From assembly GCA_947167015.1 (NCBI GenBank), contig CAMVGM010000001.1, positions 54,372 through 118,371 on the forward strand: a DNA stretch of 64,000 nt. Reading direction: 5' to 3'. Positions 44,101-53,521 of this stretch are shown here, in pieces (the first letter of the stretch is position 1; each line of letters opens with the position of its first letter). The position numbers and the translations under genes were made by a program. The DNA comes from an uncultured Bacteroidales bacterium. Its GTDB lineage: Bacteria > Bacteroidota > Bacteroidia > Bacteroidales > UBA932. Below the pieces are notes generated by a model. The model was not told where the DNA came from. It worked only from the letters and a program-made list of their open reading frames with translations, and did not search any database.

Positions 44101-44133
44101 GCCGTCACCCTCGGTCTCAACGTCACTTTCTGA
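41119..44133 (+). CDS. SusC-like TonB-dependent outer-membrane receptor
   Basis: 1004 aa. Signal peptide ending LLLAQ, then a CarboxypepD_reg-like domain (about 28-105: GTVIDDTDFPVIGAAVLIKG), the SusC-type VVVIGYGT and plug (about 110-225, SVLKDATSLAAYGSKAANGVI), and a 22-strand barrel to a C-terminal Phe (LGLNVTF). Imports oligosaccharides across the outer membrane with TonB energy, working with SusD. Strongly biased codons (nearly all AAC, GAC, CTC/CTG, ATC), the sign of very high expression. First gene of the PUL transcript, controlled by the HTCS. Glycan is not determinable. Confidence 0.95.
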   Translation: MNKIQLSKRLVAVAFGLVLSLPLLLAQNRTVKGTVIDDTDFPVIGAAVLIKGTSNGVATDIDGNFEISCAPTDVLVISSIGYNEVEVTVGDRTELNIRLEISQELLDDVVVIGYGTTRAKNFTGSVDVVKMSESPVADLGLSNVSDMIRGRLSGVVMGAESATVGSNASVMVRGRKSINSTSTSPLLVVNGVIYTGNLEDIDQNSIESISVLKDATSLAAYGSKAANGVIMITLKKGEEGKPMITFSTSHQFSRPSYRQRFLSPEGYIKYSNARRGIEDLTNTSWMSFLEKANYDKGRTTDWYDMVTRTGYTQNYNLSFSGRTQNSNYYVALGHSNQKGIVVGNDFIRNNASMNLSTHITKDIEIGANVAYTNSVDNHIAASTNVNQSPYMEPYLPDGKTLRYYVEGVNASSVNPLWETQVGREKDNRRFNLNLGGYVSVNIPWVEGLNYRMNVSYTKVNSHNYSFTHEDITPVLLSNDWDGIGQSADYYNLSNAQGSISNSFSENWVIDNILSYARSFGRHYVSASLVYTRDSAESSYNSETGKGFNAAGNTLLGWYGLGNADTKSFSNPTYVLHTDVGYLARVIYSYRDTYHFNASFRRDGSSVFGNERKWGNFPAFGAAWTVSNEKFLKENVSWIDFLKLKLSWGKNGAQTIQPYGTLSTIALAKGGGIPNYYGGTTHWGQRLAELGNPTLGWQTTTSWNGGFEVDFIGGRIHIDLNAYSSKTTDQIFDRNIPVMTAGITTQKATMGRVDNKGVEINLNTVNIKKKDFDWSSNWVFTLNRNKIVDLYGDGQDDLTKSLFIGHPINTIFGYVTRGIFQDGLNAGRPIFYTISGEQTDNPSADDRQIIGSSDENFRLSWGNTLRYGNWQLYFMFQGIFGGAGFGLANNTFAYSTYDTTASCTALDIPFWTKQQPNNTYPAPNVSESKYAVYNSYGHIRLQDLSLSYNLSPVAKQIGLKSARLTLAGRNLFYIAPKWKMSDPQSRSAYGIGIPRAVTLGLNVTF

Positions 44134-44160
44134 TCTTCCCACTCATAACTTGATAAAGAT

Positions 44161-46026
44161 ATGAAAACGAACAAATACATCCTGGGTCTTGCCGGCATCC
44201 TGCTTCTGAGCGGTATCACCACCTCCTGCCTGTCCGACAAGGACTTCCTCACCGAGCAGCCGAAGGCCCAACTGACCATCGCGAATGCTTACAACACCAG
44301 CGACCAGGTGCTCAACACCCTGCTGACCGGTTACTTCGAGTTCGAGGAGCTCTACTTCCCGAACGCGATGGGACAGGGTATCGCCTACAACACCTCCACC
44401 GGTACCGACATGACCGACAACAAGTACCAGCTCGGCCTCAGCTCCCATATGAGCAACTTCACCGCCGCCTGGTCCACCGACTCCGGTCTGCCCAAGAGCC
44501 TGTGGGACAAGTTCTACAAGGTCATCTCCTACGCCAACCTGGCCATCAGCAAGGTGGACGAGGTCGAGTGGTCCAGCGACGCCGAGAAGGCCCGCATCGT
44601 GGCCGAGGCGAAGTTCCTCCGCGGTCTTTCCTACCTGCGCCTGGGCGAGCTCTTCGGCGGCGTGCCGATGGTCCTCGAATACACCGAGACCCCGAACTAC
44701 GCCTATGAGCGCGCTTCCCGTGCCGAGACCTACAACGCCGCCGTCACCGACCTCCGGGACGCTTACGCCGGCCTGCCTTGGGACGTGAAGTCCGAGTACG
44801 GCCGCGCCGGCAAGGGTGCCGCCGGAATGTTCCTCGCCGAGGCTTACCTCGCCGACGGCGTGGAGAACAACGACAACAAGCAGAGCTTCCAGGAGGCCGC
44901 GAAGGTGGCCCAGGAAGTCATCGACCACCATCCGCTGATGACCAGCCGCTTCGGCGTCCGCATCCCGGGTGCTCCCGGCTCCAACTACGGCATTCCCAAC
45001 GCCTATCCCGCCGGCAACGTGATGTCCGACCTCTTCGTGGCCCAGAACATCATCAGCCCCGCCAACACCGAGGCCATCTGGGTGATGGTTTCCGCTCCGG
45101 ATTACGCCACCTTTACCTCCAACGGCGGTGATTTCTTCAACCCGACCCCGGGCGGCCGCCGCTGCTGCACCCTCGGTTTCACCCCGGCCCTGCAGGACTA
45201 CAACTGGGCCCCGGCCTACGCCGAGGCGGGTGCCGCCGCAGGCCCCTGGAAGGCTTTCTCCGCCAAGTACGGCGGCGAGATGAGCCCGGCTACCCACGGC
45301 GGTACCGGCTGGGCCCAGAGCACGCCGACCTGGTACGCCTCCTACACGATGTGGGATGCCGAGCACAACAACAACTCCACCGCCGACCTCCGCTACATCG
45401 AGGACGTCACCGTGAAGACCGAGTACATGTGCTGCGACGAGAACCACTCCCTGTACGAGCAGAAAGTCGGCTGGGACGAGATCGACCACTCCACCCCGGA
45501 ACTCGCCGGCATCTTCTTCCCGATCTGGTACAAGGAGACCCCGTTCGACCTTTGGGACTATGATCCGGCGGATCCCGGCTTCTCCTGGTTCGGCAAGTAC
45601 ATCAACTTCTACCGTTCCAAGTATTCCGCCCGCACCGCCGAGGTGTACCTCCTGCTCGCCGAGGCCAAGCTCCGCGCAGGTGACGACGCCGGCGCCCTCG
45701 CAGCCCTCAATGCAGTCCGTGCGCGTGCCAACGCCAATCCCTTCACCACCATTTCCATCGACACCATCCTGGACGAGCGCGGCCGCGAACTCCTGTACGA
45801 AGAGTTCCGCTGGGCGACCTTCCTGCGGATGAAGCCGAGCGAGTGGAAACCGCGTATCTACAACTACGGCATGTATTCCGCCCGCAGCGGCGCCGAGGTC
45901 TATCCCGCCATCCGCCGCTGGGCCGAGGATACGGGCGAGATCAAGTTCGACCTCTTCCCCATCCCGCAGACCTACATCGACCTCAACACCGGTGCGGAAC
46001 TGCAGCAGAACGCCGGTTGGAAATAA
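44161..46026 (+). CDS. SusD-like surface glycan-binding lipoprotein
   Basis: 621 aa with lipobox ITTSC (Cys23). Typical SusD/RagB features: FLTEQPKAQLT after the Cys, helical TPR-like section (RIVAEAKFLRGLSYLRLGEL, GGVPMVLEYTE) and a C-terminal RARANANPFTTIS plus DERGRELLYEEFRWATFLRM. Forms the lid of the SusC transporter and captures glycan at the surface. 27 nt after susC and, like it, rich in preferred codons. The intergenic hairpin at 46046 may lower expression of the esterase that follows. Confidence 0.95.
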   Translation: MKTNKYILGLAGILLLSGITTSCLSDKDFLTEQPKAQLTIANAYNTSDQVLNTLLTGYFEFEELYFPNAMGQGIAYNTSTGTDMTDNKYQLGLSSHMSNFTAAWSTDSGLPKSLWDKFYKVISYANLAISKVDEVEWSSDAEKARIVAEAKFLRGLSYLRLGELFGGVPMVLEYTETPNYAYERASRAETYNAAVTDLRDAYAGLPWDVKSEYGRAGKGAAGMFLAEAYLADGVENNDNKQSFQEAAKVAQEVIDHHPLMTSRFGVRIPGAPGSNYGIPNAYPAGNVMSDLFVAQNIISPANTEAIWVMVSAPDYATFTSNGGDFFNPTPGGRRCCTLGFTPALQDYNWAPAYAEAGAAAGPWKAFSAKYGGEMSPATHGGTGWAQSTPTWYASYTMWDAEHNNNSTADLRYIEDVTVKTEYMCCDENHSLYEQKVGWDEIDHSTPELAGIFFPIWYKETPFDLWDYDPADPGFSWFGKYINFYRSKYSARTAEVYLLLAEAKLRAGDDAGALAALNAVRARANANPFTTISIDTILDERGRELLYEEFRWATFLRMKPSEWKPRIYNYGMYSARSGAEVYPAIRRWAEDTGEIKFDLFPIPQTYIDLNTGAELQQNAGWK

Positions 46027-46045
46027 CGGTAACGAACCCTTTCTC

Positions 46046-46073
46046 AAGGTGGCGGCCCCCTGGTCGCCACCTT
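46046..46073 (+). other. Intercistronic hairpin after susD
   Basis: AAGGTGGCG (46046-46054) pairs with CGCCACCTT (46065-46073) over a 10-nt loop. No T-run follows, so it is more likely an mRNA-stabilising or processing structure than a terminator. Confidence 0.6.
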
Positions 46074-46086
46074 CTGCATTGAAGCC

Positions 46087-47241
46087 ATGAAAAAAGCCCT
46101 CCTGACCCTCACGGCGCTGCTGTCCCTGACGCTGCTCCGGGCCCAGTATCCGGGCAGCCAGTACCTGCCGCTCGTCGAAGACGGCAGCGTCACCTTCCGC
46201 CTGCAGGCGGACAAGGCATCCGGCGTGCAGCTCTTCGGCGACTTCCTGCCGGGCGTCAACGAATACCGGCTCGGAGGACACGTCGAAATGACGCGCAACG
46301 CAGACGGCCTCTGGGAATATACGGCCCGGGGGCTCGCCCCCGACTTCTATTACTACTACTTCGAGGTGGACGGGGTCCGTGTCCTGGATCCGCACAACCT
46401 CAAGCTGGTCTGCAATTATTCCGAGTTCTACAACTCGTTCCTGGTCCCGGGCGAAGGGAGTCGACGGCTGGAGCAGGCCGGCGCCCCGGCCGGGACGTTG
46501 GTCACGCACTGGTACGACTCGCCCGAATATGGCGGGCAGCGCCGGCTGAACGTCTGGCTGCCGGCCGCTTACGATGCCTCCCGCCGCTATCCGGTGCTCT
46601 ATATGATCCCGGGCGGCGGGGATGACGAGGATACCTGGACCGACATGGGACGCCTTCCCCAGATCCTCAGCCACATGTGCGCTTCCGGCGAGGCGGTCCC
46701 GATGATCGTGGTGCTGGTCAACGCGATGCCCAACCAATGGGCAGCGCCGCACATCCTGGATCCCATCCCGGGCGCGAAAAGCCATTTCGAGCTGATGAGG
46801 ACGCCGCAGGGCGCCTCCGGCGGAGAGTTCTGCAACGACCTGGTCCGCAACGTCATTCCCTTCATCGAGCAGCATTACTCCGTACGCGGCGACCGGGACG
46901 GCCGGGCGGTCTGCGGCGTCTCGATGGGCGGCGTGTACGAACTGTATCTGCTGGAGCACCGGAGCGACCTGTTCTCCCACGTCGCGTTCATGGGTTCCGG
47001 CATGATGGATGCCGCTCCCGATGCCGCCGATGCGGCGCTGCGCCCCCTCAAGGCGACCGGCTATTCGCTGATGTGGATCGGCGCGGGCAGCGAGGACATG
47101 GCGCTCTCCAGCGCCAGGAACCTCATGGCCGCCCTCGACCGAAACCATATGCCCTACACCTATTACGACTCGGGCGACGGGCACAACTGGCGCTCCTGGC
47201 GCAGGGACCTCCAACAGCTGCTGCCGCTGCTCTTCCGCTGA
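46087..47241 (+). CDS. CE1-like esterase with CBM48-like domain (PUL)
   Basis: 384 aa; signal peptide ending LLRAQ. CBM48/E-set-like domain about 30-125 (VTFRLQADKASGVQLFGDF, FYYYYFEVDGVRVLDPHN). Esterase domain about 145-384: YPVLYMIPGGGDDEDTW, nucleophile S279 in CGVSMGG, catalytic His in SGDGHNW. Secreted enzyme for removing ester-linked substituents (feruloyl or acetyl) from plant polysaccharide; third gene of the SusCD transcript. It is the most divergent of the four PUL esterases of this type. Followed by a terminator. Confidence 0.85.
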   Translation: MKKALLTLTALLSLTLLRAQYPGSQYLPLVEDGSVTFRLQADKASGVQLFGDFLPGVNEYRLGGHVEMTRNADGLWEYTARGLAPDFYYYYFEVDGVRVLDPHNLKLVCNYSEFYNSFLVPGEGSRRLEQAGAPAGTLVTHWYDSPEYGGQRRLNVWLPAAYDASRRYPVLYMIPGGGDDEDTWTDMGRLPQILSHMCASGEAVPMIVVLVNAMPNQWAAPHILDPIPGAKSHFELMRTPQGASGGEFCNDLVRNVIPFIEQHYSVRGDRDGRAVCGVSMGGVYELYLLEHRSDLFSHVAFMGSGMMDAAPDAADAALRPLKATGYSLMWIGAGSEDMALSSARNLMAALDRNHMPYTYYDSGDGHNWRSWRRDLQQLLPLLFR

Positions 47242-47263
47242 ATCCGGCGCGAAGAAACATAAA

Positions 47264-47304
47264 AAACTCCGCGGGTTGCGAAGAGGTCGCCGCCCGCGGA
47301 GTTT
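47264..47304. terminator. Intrinsic terminator at end of SusCD-esterase unit
   Basis: AAACTCCGCGGG (47264-47275) / CCCGCGGAGTTT (47293-47304), 12-bp stem with a 17-nt loop and flanking A/T. Lies between convergent genes. Confidence 0.75.
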
Positions 47305-47319
47305 CCGTTTAACCTATTC

Positions 47320-49581
47320 TCAGAAAGAGACTTCCGCTTTCTGGCGGATGTCGTCGGACGCGGCACCGAGCAACAGCTCCAGGCGGCCGTGTTCGAGGTC
47401 CCAGGCGTTCTTTTCCACGTTCCAGAAGCGCAGGTCGTCCGCCGGGATCTCCAGCGTGACGGTCTTCGTCTCGCCGGGCTGCAGGCTCACGCGGGCGAAG
47501 GCCTTGAGTTCCTTGTAAGGCCACTCGACGCGGCTCTCGGGACGGCGCACATAGAGCTGCACGACCTCGTCGGCAGGCATCTGGCCGGCATTGGTCAGCG
47601 GGAAGGAGAGCTTGACGCCCTTCTTGCCGGCGACGGCCTTCGGGGTGCCGTAAGTGAACTCGACATAGGACAGGCCGTGGCCGAAAGCGAACATCGGCTT
47701 GATGTTCTTGGTGTCGAACCAGCGGTAGCCCACGAGCGCGCCCTCAGTATATTTGGACGTAGGCTTGGGCAGCGCGTCGATGAAGGCCTGCCGCTCGGCG
47801 GGAGACATCTTGAGCACGTCCTCGCGGTACATCAGCGTGAAGAGGTCTCCGCCCTGCGTCTTGTCCGGGAAATTGCCCAGCGCGAAGGCCGGAGAATCCT
47901 CCAACCGGGCCGGGAAGGTGAACGGGAGCTTGCCGGAAGGGGCGATGTCGCCGAAGAGGACCTCGGCCAGGGCGGTGCCGCCCTCGGTGCCGTTCCACCA
48001 GCCCTGGACGATGGCCGGGCTGACGGACTCGAGTTCGCGCAGGTCGGTGGGACCGCCGGAGATCAGCACGGTGACCAGGTTCGGATTGGCGGCGGCAAGG
48101 GCCTTCACCACCTCGTTCTGGCCGACGGGCAGGTCGATGTTGGCACGGTCGCTGCCCTCGGTCTCGATGCTCTTGTTGGTGCCGCCGAAGAAGATCACGA
48201 GGTCGGCCTCCTTAGCAAGGGCCACGGCTTCGGCAAGCAGTTTCGGATCGGCCGGTTCGTCGATGGCGGCCGCCTCAAGCGGGTCGGCGACGGCAGGGGC
48301 GGGACCCCAGCGGCGGCCCGGGAAGTTCTTGTAGCCAGGGGCATAGAGCACTTCGGCTGCATCACCGGCGCGCTTGCGGATGCCCTCGAGCGGCGTCACC
48401 TCATAAAGGGCCTTGACACCGGCGCCCATGCCGCCCGACTGGGTCTTCAGGACGGCGTTCTGGCCGATGACGGCAATCTTCTTCACCTCGCGGGAGAGCG
48501 GCAGCAGGCCGCCTTCGTTCTTGAGCAGGACGATGGACTTCTCCGCCACGCGGAGGGCGATTTCCTGGCATTCCGGCTGGGAGGTCATCTTCGTGTTGGC
48601 CACGTCGTCCGGGATGGCCTCGATGGCGTAGCGGACGCGGAGGATCTGCTTGACCTTCTCATTGACCATCTCCTCGGTGAGCTTGCCCACCTTGATGGAG
48701 TCGATGACCGGCTGGCCCAGGTAGTTGGAGCCCGTCATCTGGACGTTCAGGCCATGGAGCATGGCGCCCATGGTGCTGTGCGTGCCGCCCCAGTCGGAGA
48801 CGGTGAAGCCCTTGAAGCCCCACTCGCCGCGCAGGATCTCGTTCAGCAGGTGCTCGTTCTCGGAGCAGTAGTCGCCGTTCACCTTATTATAGGCAGGCAT
48901 CACGCTCATCGCACCACCCTCGACGACGGCACGCTCGAAGGGCTTGAGGTAGATCTCGCGCAGGGTGCGCTCGTCCACCTGGGCGTCCACGCTGCCGCGG
49001 TTGGTCTCCTGGTTGTTCACCGCGAAGTGCTTGATGCACACCGCAGTACCCTTATCTTGCACTCCCTTGGTATAATTGAGGGAGAGGGCCGCACTCAGGA
49101 TCGGGTCCTCGGACAGGTACTCATAGGTACGGCCGCCGACCGGCAGGCGCTGGATGTTGACGGCCGGGCCGAGGATGACGTCCTTGCCGCGCAGCCGGGC
49201 CTCGATGCCCATGCCGGTGCCATACTGGTAAGCCAGTTCCTCCGACCAGGTGGCCGCCAGGGCGGAGCCGGTCGGGAAATAGGTGGCGGAGTCGAGCTGC
49301 CAGCCCGCGGACTGGAACCCGTTGGGGACACCCTCTTCGCGGATGCCGAAGGGGCCGTCGGCGTAATGCATGTCGGCGATGCCGAGGCGTTCCACGCCGG
49401 CCGAAGACATGTTGGTCTTGCTGTGGAGCATCTCGACCTTCTCCTCGAGGGTCATCTGTGCGATGACGGCGTCGATCTTCTTGTCATTGGCCGTCAGGCG
49501 GTCCTGCGGCGAAGGCTGCGCGCACGCGGCGACAAGGGCGGCGGCAGCGGCCAAGGAAAGGATGGTTTTGATTCTGTACAT
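47320..49581 (-). CDS. GH3 beta-glucosidase lipoprotein (PUL)
   Basis: 753 aa with lipobox LVAAC (Cys20). Full three-part GH3: TIM barrel (MTLEEKVEMLHSK, HYADGPFGIREEG, GGRTYEYLSEDP, CIKHFAVNNQE), nucleophile D263 in FTVSDWGG, GH3_C (KSIVLLKNEGGLLPL, NKSIETEGSDRANIDLP with the likely acid/base Glu) and a C-terminal fibronectin-III-like domain (EVVQLYVRRPESRVEWP). Typical of bacterial beta-glucosidase/beta-xylosidase BglX-like enzymes. Works on oligosaccharides in the periplasm. Opposite strand to SusCD; TATCTTTA at 49619-49626 is a possible -7 box. Confidence 0.9.
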   Translation of the reverse strand: MYRIKTILSLAAAAALVAACAQPSPQDRLTANDKKIDAVIAQMTLEEKVEMLHSKTNMSSAGVERLGIADMHYADGPFGIREEGVPNGFQSAGWQLDSATYFPTGSALAATWSEELAYQYGTGMGIEARLRGKDVILGPAVNIQRLPVGGRTYEYLSEDPILSAALSLNYTKGVQDKGTAVCIKHFAVNNQETNRGSVDAQVDERTLREIYLKPFERAVVEGGAMSVMPAYNKVNGDYCSENEHLLNEILRGEWGFKGFTVSDWGGTHSTMGAMLHGLNVQMTGSNYLGQPVIDSIKVGKLTEEMVNEKVKQILRVRYAIEAIPDDVANTKMTSQPECQEIALRVAEKSIVLLKNEGGLLPLSREVKKIAVIGQNAVLKTQSGGMGAGVKALYEVTPLEGIRKRAGDAAEVLYAPGYKNFPGRRWGPAPAVADPLEAAAIDEPADPKLLAEAVALAKEADLVIFFGGTNKSIETEGSDRANIDLPVGQNEVVKALAAANPNLVTVLISGGPTDLRELESVSPAIVQGWWNGTEGGTALAEVLFGDIAPSGKLPFTFPARLEDSPAFALGNFPDKTQGGDLFTLMYREDVLKMSPAERQAFIDALPKPTSKYTEGALVGYRWFDTKNIKPMFAFGHGLSYVEFTYGTPKAVAGKKGVKLSFPLTNAGQMPADEVVQLYVRRPESRVEWPYKELKAFARVSLQPGETKTVTLEIPADDLRFWNVEKNAWDLEHGRLELLLGAASDDIRQKAEVSF

Positions 49582-49786
49582 ACGGATACTTATAGTTATA
49601 CTGTTTTGATTTCCAAGCTAAAGATACTCTGAATCTTCCAAATGATCACCATGCTGCTTACATCCGGGAATGTTTTTGAACATCCGGCATAATTTTCCTT
49701 CAACGGAACGCCGGATGCATTCAACCTGACGAACATAGGGACAAATTATTGGGCGATGCTGCAAACGCAATCCGGCCGGGATTCCA

Positions 49787-49794
49787 TATATTTG
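49787..49794 (+). promoter_or_regulatory. -7 promoter box for the PUL carboxylesterase
   Basis: TATATTTG ends 5 nt before the ATG at 49799, the same spacing as at 13603 and 28135; predicts a leaderless message. Confidence 0.6.
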
Positions 49795-49798
49795 CCAT

Positions 49799-51163
49799 AT
49801 GAAATCTTCCACCACCATCTTGATGCTTGCAGCGGCCATACTGTTTGCCGCTTGCGCTCCCAAGAACCCGGTCCTGACCGTTTCCGGCGGTCGGATCCAG
49901 GGCGTCCTGACCGATTCTTCCTCCGTCATGGTCTTTAAAGGTATCCCCTATGCCGCACCGCCGGTGGGCGACCTGCGCTGGCAGGCCCCGCAGCCCGTTC
50001 CCGCCTGGGACGGCATCCGCGTATGCGACACCTTCGGGAACATCTCGCTGCAGTCCGGCAATGCCCCGGGCACCTTCTACGGCGACGAATTCTATTGGAT
50101 GGGCGATCCGGAGCAGAGCGAGGACTGCCTCTACCTCAACGTCTGGGCCCCGGCCGGCACGCTCGGCAAGGCGGACGCCAAACTGCCCGTGGCCCTGTGG
50201 ATACACGGAGGCGCCTATATGAACGGCTACGGCCACGAGGTCACGATGGACGGCGACGCCTGGGCGCGCCGGGGCGTGATCCTCGTCACGATCAACTACC
50301 GCCTGGGTACGCTCGGCTTCCTGTCCCACCCGGAACTCACCGCCGAGCAGGGCCAGTCCGGCAATTACGGCACGATGGACCAGATCGCCGCCCTGCAGTG
50401 GGTCCGCGACAATATCGCCCAGTTCGGCGGAGACCCCGGCAACATCACCGTTTTCGGGCAGAGCGCCGGCGCGATGAGCGTCAAGACGCTGCTCATCTCC
50501 CCGCTTTCCCGCGGCCTGATGGCCAAGGCCATCATCCAGAGCGGCGGCGGCATCGGAGTCAAGAGCCTCGCCCCGGCGGACGACGTCCCGCAGTCCGTCT
50601 ATGACGGCCAGGGCAAGGACATCATGGACAATGCCGGCCTGACGGACCTCAAGGCCATGCGTGCCGCATCCGCACAGGAGATCTTCGAGGCTTCCGGCAA
50701 GTATATGCAGGCCGGCAAGGGCTTCGTGATGCTCTCGCCGCACAACGACGGAAAGGTCCTTACCGAAGATTTCGACCACGCCCTCTATGACCGGAGCATG
50801 GCGCAGGTACCCGTGATGATCGGCTATAACAAAGACGACATGGGGATCCTGGCCGGCGAGAGCGTGGACCGCTTCTGCGCCGTGCGCGACTCGCTCGGCT
50901 GCCCTGTCTGGGAATACGAGTTCCTGCGCGAACTCCCGACCGACGAAGCCCATCCGGCTTCCGCGGCCGGCGCCTTCCACTCCGCCGAACTCTGGTACAT
51001 GTTCGGTACGCTGCAGAAAAGCTGGCGCCCGTTCACCCCGGCCGACCATGCCCTGTCGGAGAAGATGGTGGACGCCTGGACGGCCTTCTGCCGCACCGGC
51101 AACCCCGGCTGGCCCGCCTACAAGCACGACCAGCCCTACAAGCAGAACCTTGACATCGAGTAA
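49799..51163 (+). CDS. Type-B carboxylesterase lipoprotein (PUL)
   Basis: 454 aa with lipobox LFAAC (Cys19). Carboxylesterase features: GIPYAAPPVGDLRWQAPQP, SEDCLYLNVWAP, WIHGGAYMNG, and GQSAGAM with S222; catalytic His region near the end cannot be fixed with confidence. It is about 50 residues shorter than most family members, mainly between 290 and 400. Probably hydrolyses esters liberated in the PUL pathway. It shares the carboxylesterase family with the gene at 10529 but is not a close copy. The next CE1-like gene starts 3 nt after its stop. Confidence 0.85.
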   Translation: MKSSTTILMLAAAILFAACAPKNPVLTVSGGRIQGVLTDSSSVMVFKGIPYAAPPVGDLRWQAPQPVPAWDGIRVCDTFGNISLQSGNAPGTFYGDEFYWMGDPEQSEDCLYLNVWAPAGTLGKADAKLPVALWIHGGAYMNGYGHEVTMDGDAWARRGVILVTINYRLGTLGFLSHPELTAEQGQSGNYGTMDQIAALQWVRDNIAQFGGDPGNITVFGQSAGAMSVKTLLISPLSRGLMAKAIIQSGGGIGVKSLAPADDVPQSVYDGQGKDIMDNAGLTDLKAMRAASAQEIFEASGKYMQAGKGFVMLSPHNDGKVLTEDFDHALYDRSMAQVPVMIGYNKDDMGILAGESVDRFCAVRDSLGCPVWEYEFLRELPTDEAHPASAAGAFHSAELWYMFGTLQKSWRPFTPADHALSEKMVDAWTAFCRTGNPGWPAYKHDQPYKQNLDIE

Positions 51164-51166
51164 GAT

Positions 51167-52249
51167 ATGAAACGCATCCTGCTGCTCGCAGCCCTGTGCT
51201 GCACCCTGCCGCTGTCCGCACAGTGGCAGCGCCAGGCCACCCCGGCCGACACCCTCCGTTCCACCGTCGTCCTGCCGGACGGAGACGTCATCTTCCAGTT
51301 CTACGCGCCCAAGGCCAGGACCGTCTCCGTGGCGGGCGACCTGCCCTGGGGAAACCCCGTCGTGTTCCGCGAAGCCCCGAACGGCGTCTGGAAAGGCCGC
51401 TGCAAGGGCCTGGGCGACGGTGTGTTCCGCTACCATTTCGTCGTGGACGGCGTGTCCGTCCAAGATCCCAAGAGCCCGCAGGCAGGCGAGACATCCGCCC
51501 TGCTCACGGTCGGCGACGGCTATGTCCGGGACGTCCCGCACGGTGCCGTGGCGCAGCGCTGGTACTATTCCAGGACCCTGAAGTGCATGCGGCGCATGCA
51601 TGTCTGGACCCCCGCCGGATACGAAAACTCCAAGCAGAAACTCCCCGTCCTGTACCTCATCCACGGCGGCGGTGACAACGACGCGTCCTGGCCCACGGTG
51701 GGTGCCGCGGGATGGATCCTCGACAACCTGCTCGCCGAGGGCAAGATGGTCCCGATGATCGTCGTGATGCCCAACGGGACCGTCACCGACGTACCCAACG
51801 AGGTGCCGCCTTTCGCCGAGGATATGTTCACCGACATCATCCCCTTCGTGGAGAGCAATTACCGCGTGATCGCCAAGAGCGAGAGCCGGGCCGTGGCCGG
51901 CCTTTCGATGGGCGGCATGGAGACGATGGAAGTCATCTTCAGCAAACCGGACATGTTCCGCTATGCCTGGGTCCTTTCCTCCAGCTTCCAGCCCGGCCAG
52001 GACCCCGCCGCAGAAGCCGCCCGCCTGCACGTGGCGGACAATCTTGCCCTGATCAACAAGGCGTACAAGGCCTTCGTTTTCACGCAGGGCGGCCCCAGCG
52101 ACATCGCCTACCAGAACTGCATCAACACCCGCAACGCGCTTCAGCAGATCGGTCTCAAGTTCGATTACATGGAGAACGCCCAGGCCGGCCACAGCTGGAC
52201 CACCTGGCGCGCCGACCTGGAGTGCCTCGCCCCGAAGCTTTTCCGCTAG
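51167..52249 (+). CDS. CE1-like esterase with CBM48-like domain, tandem copy 1
   Basis: 360 aa. Signal peptide ending LPLSAQ. CBM48-like domain about 30-115 (QFYAPKARTVSVAGDLPWG, FRYHFVVDGVSVQDPKS). Esterase domain from about 135: LPVLYLIHGGGDNDASW, nucleophile S247 in AGLSMGG, His in QAGHSWTTW. First of three consecutive esterases of the same architecture. Only 3 nt after the carboxylesterase, probably one transcript. Likely acetyl or feruloyl esterase; substrate inferred. Confidence 0.85.
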   Translation: MKRILLLAALCCTLPLSAQWQRQATPADTLRSTVVLPDGDVIFQFYAPKARTVSVAGDLPWGNPVVFREAPNGVWKGRCKGLGDGVFRYHFVVDGVSVQDPKSPQAGETSALLTVGDGYVRDVPHGAVAQRWYYSRTLKCMRRMHVWTPAGYENSKQKLPVLYLIHGGGDNDASWPTVGAAGWILDNLLAEGKMVPMIVVMPNGTVTDVPNEVPPFAEDMFTDIIPFVESNYRVIAKSESRAVAGLSMGGMETMEVIFSKPDMFRYAWVLSSSFQPGQDPAAEAARLHVADNLALINKAYKAFVFTQGGPSDIAYQNCINTRNALQQIGLKFDYMENAQAGHSWTTWRADLECLAPKLFR

Positions 52250-52263
52250 GAAAGACCATCTGA

Positions 52264-53520
<1,257 letters not shown>

Positions 53521-53521
53521 A

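Noticed and set aside
37095..44133. HTCS at 37095 as regulator of the 2037/4219 units
   Set aside because: It is 33 kb away and divergent from susC, whose promoter lacks the TTTSRCSAAATGCTAA pair. The adjacent TPR/AraC gene is the simpler candidate.
41086..47214. Two 1000-residue open frames antisense to susC and susD/esterase
   Set aside because: They follow from the strong codon bias of susCD. Composition is Val/Gly/Asp-rich low-complexity, and no known motif is present.
47389..49632. Long open frame antisense to the PUL GH3 gene
   Set aside because: Same reason: shadow of a biased coding sequence, no recognisable domain or start context.
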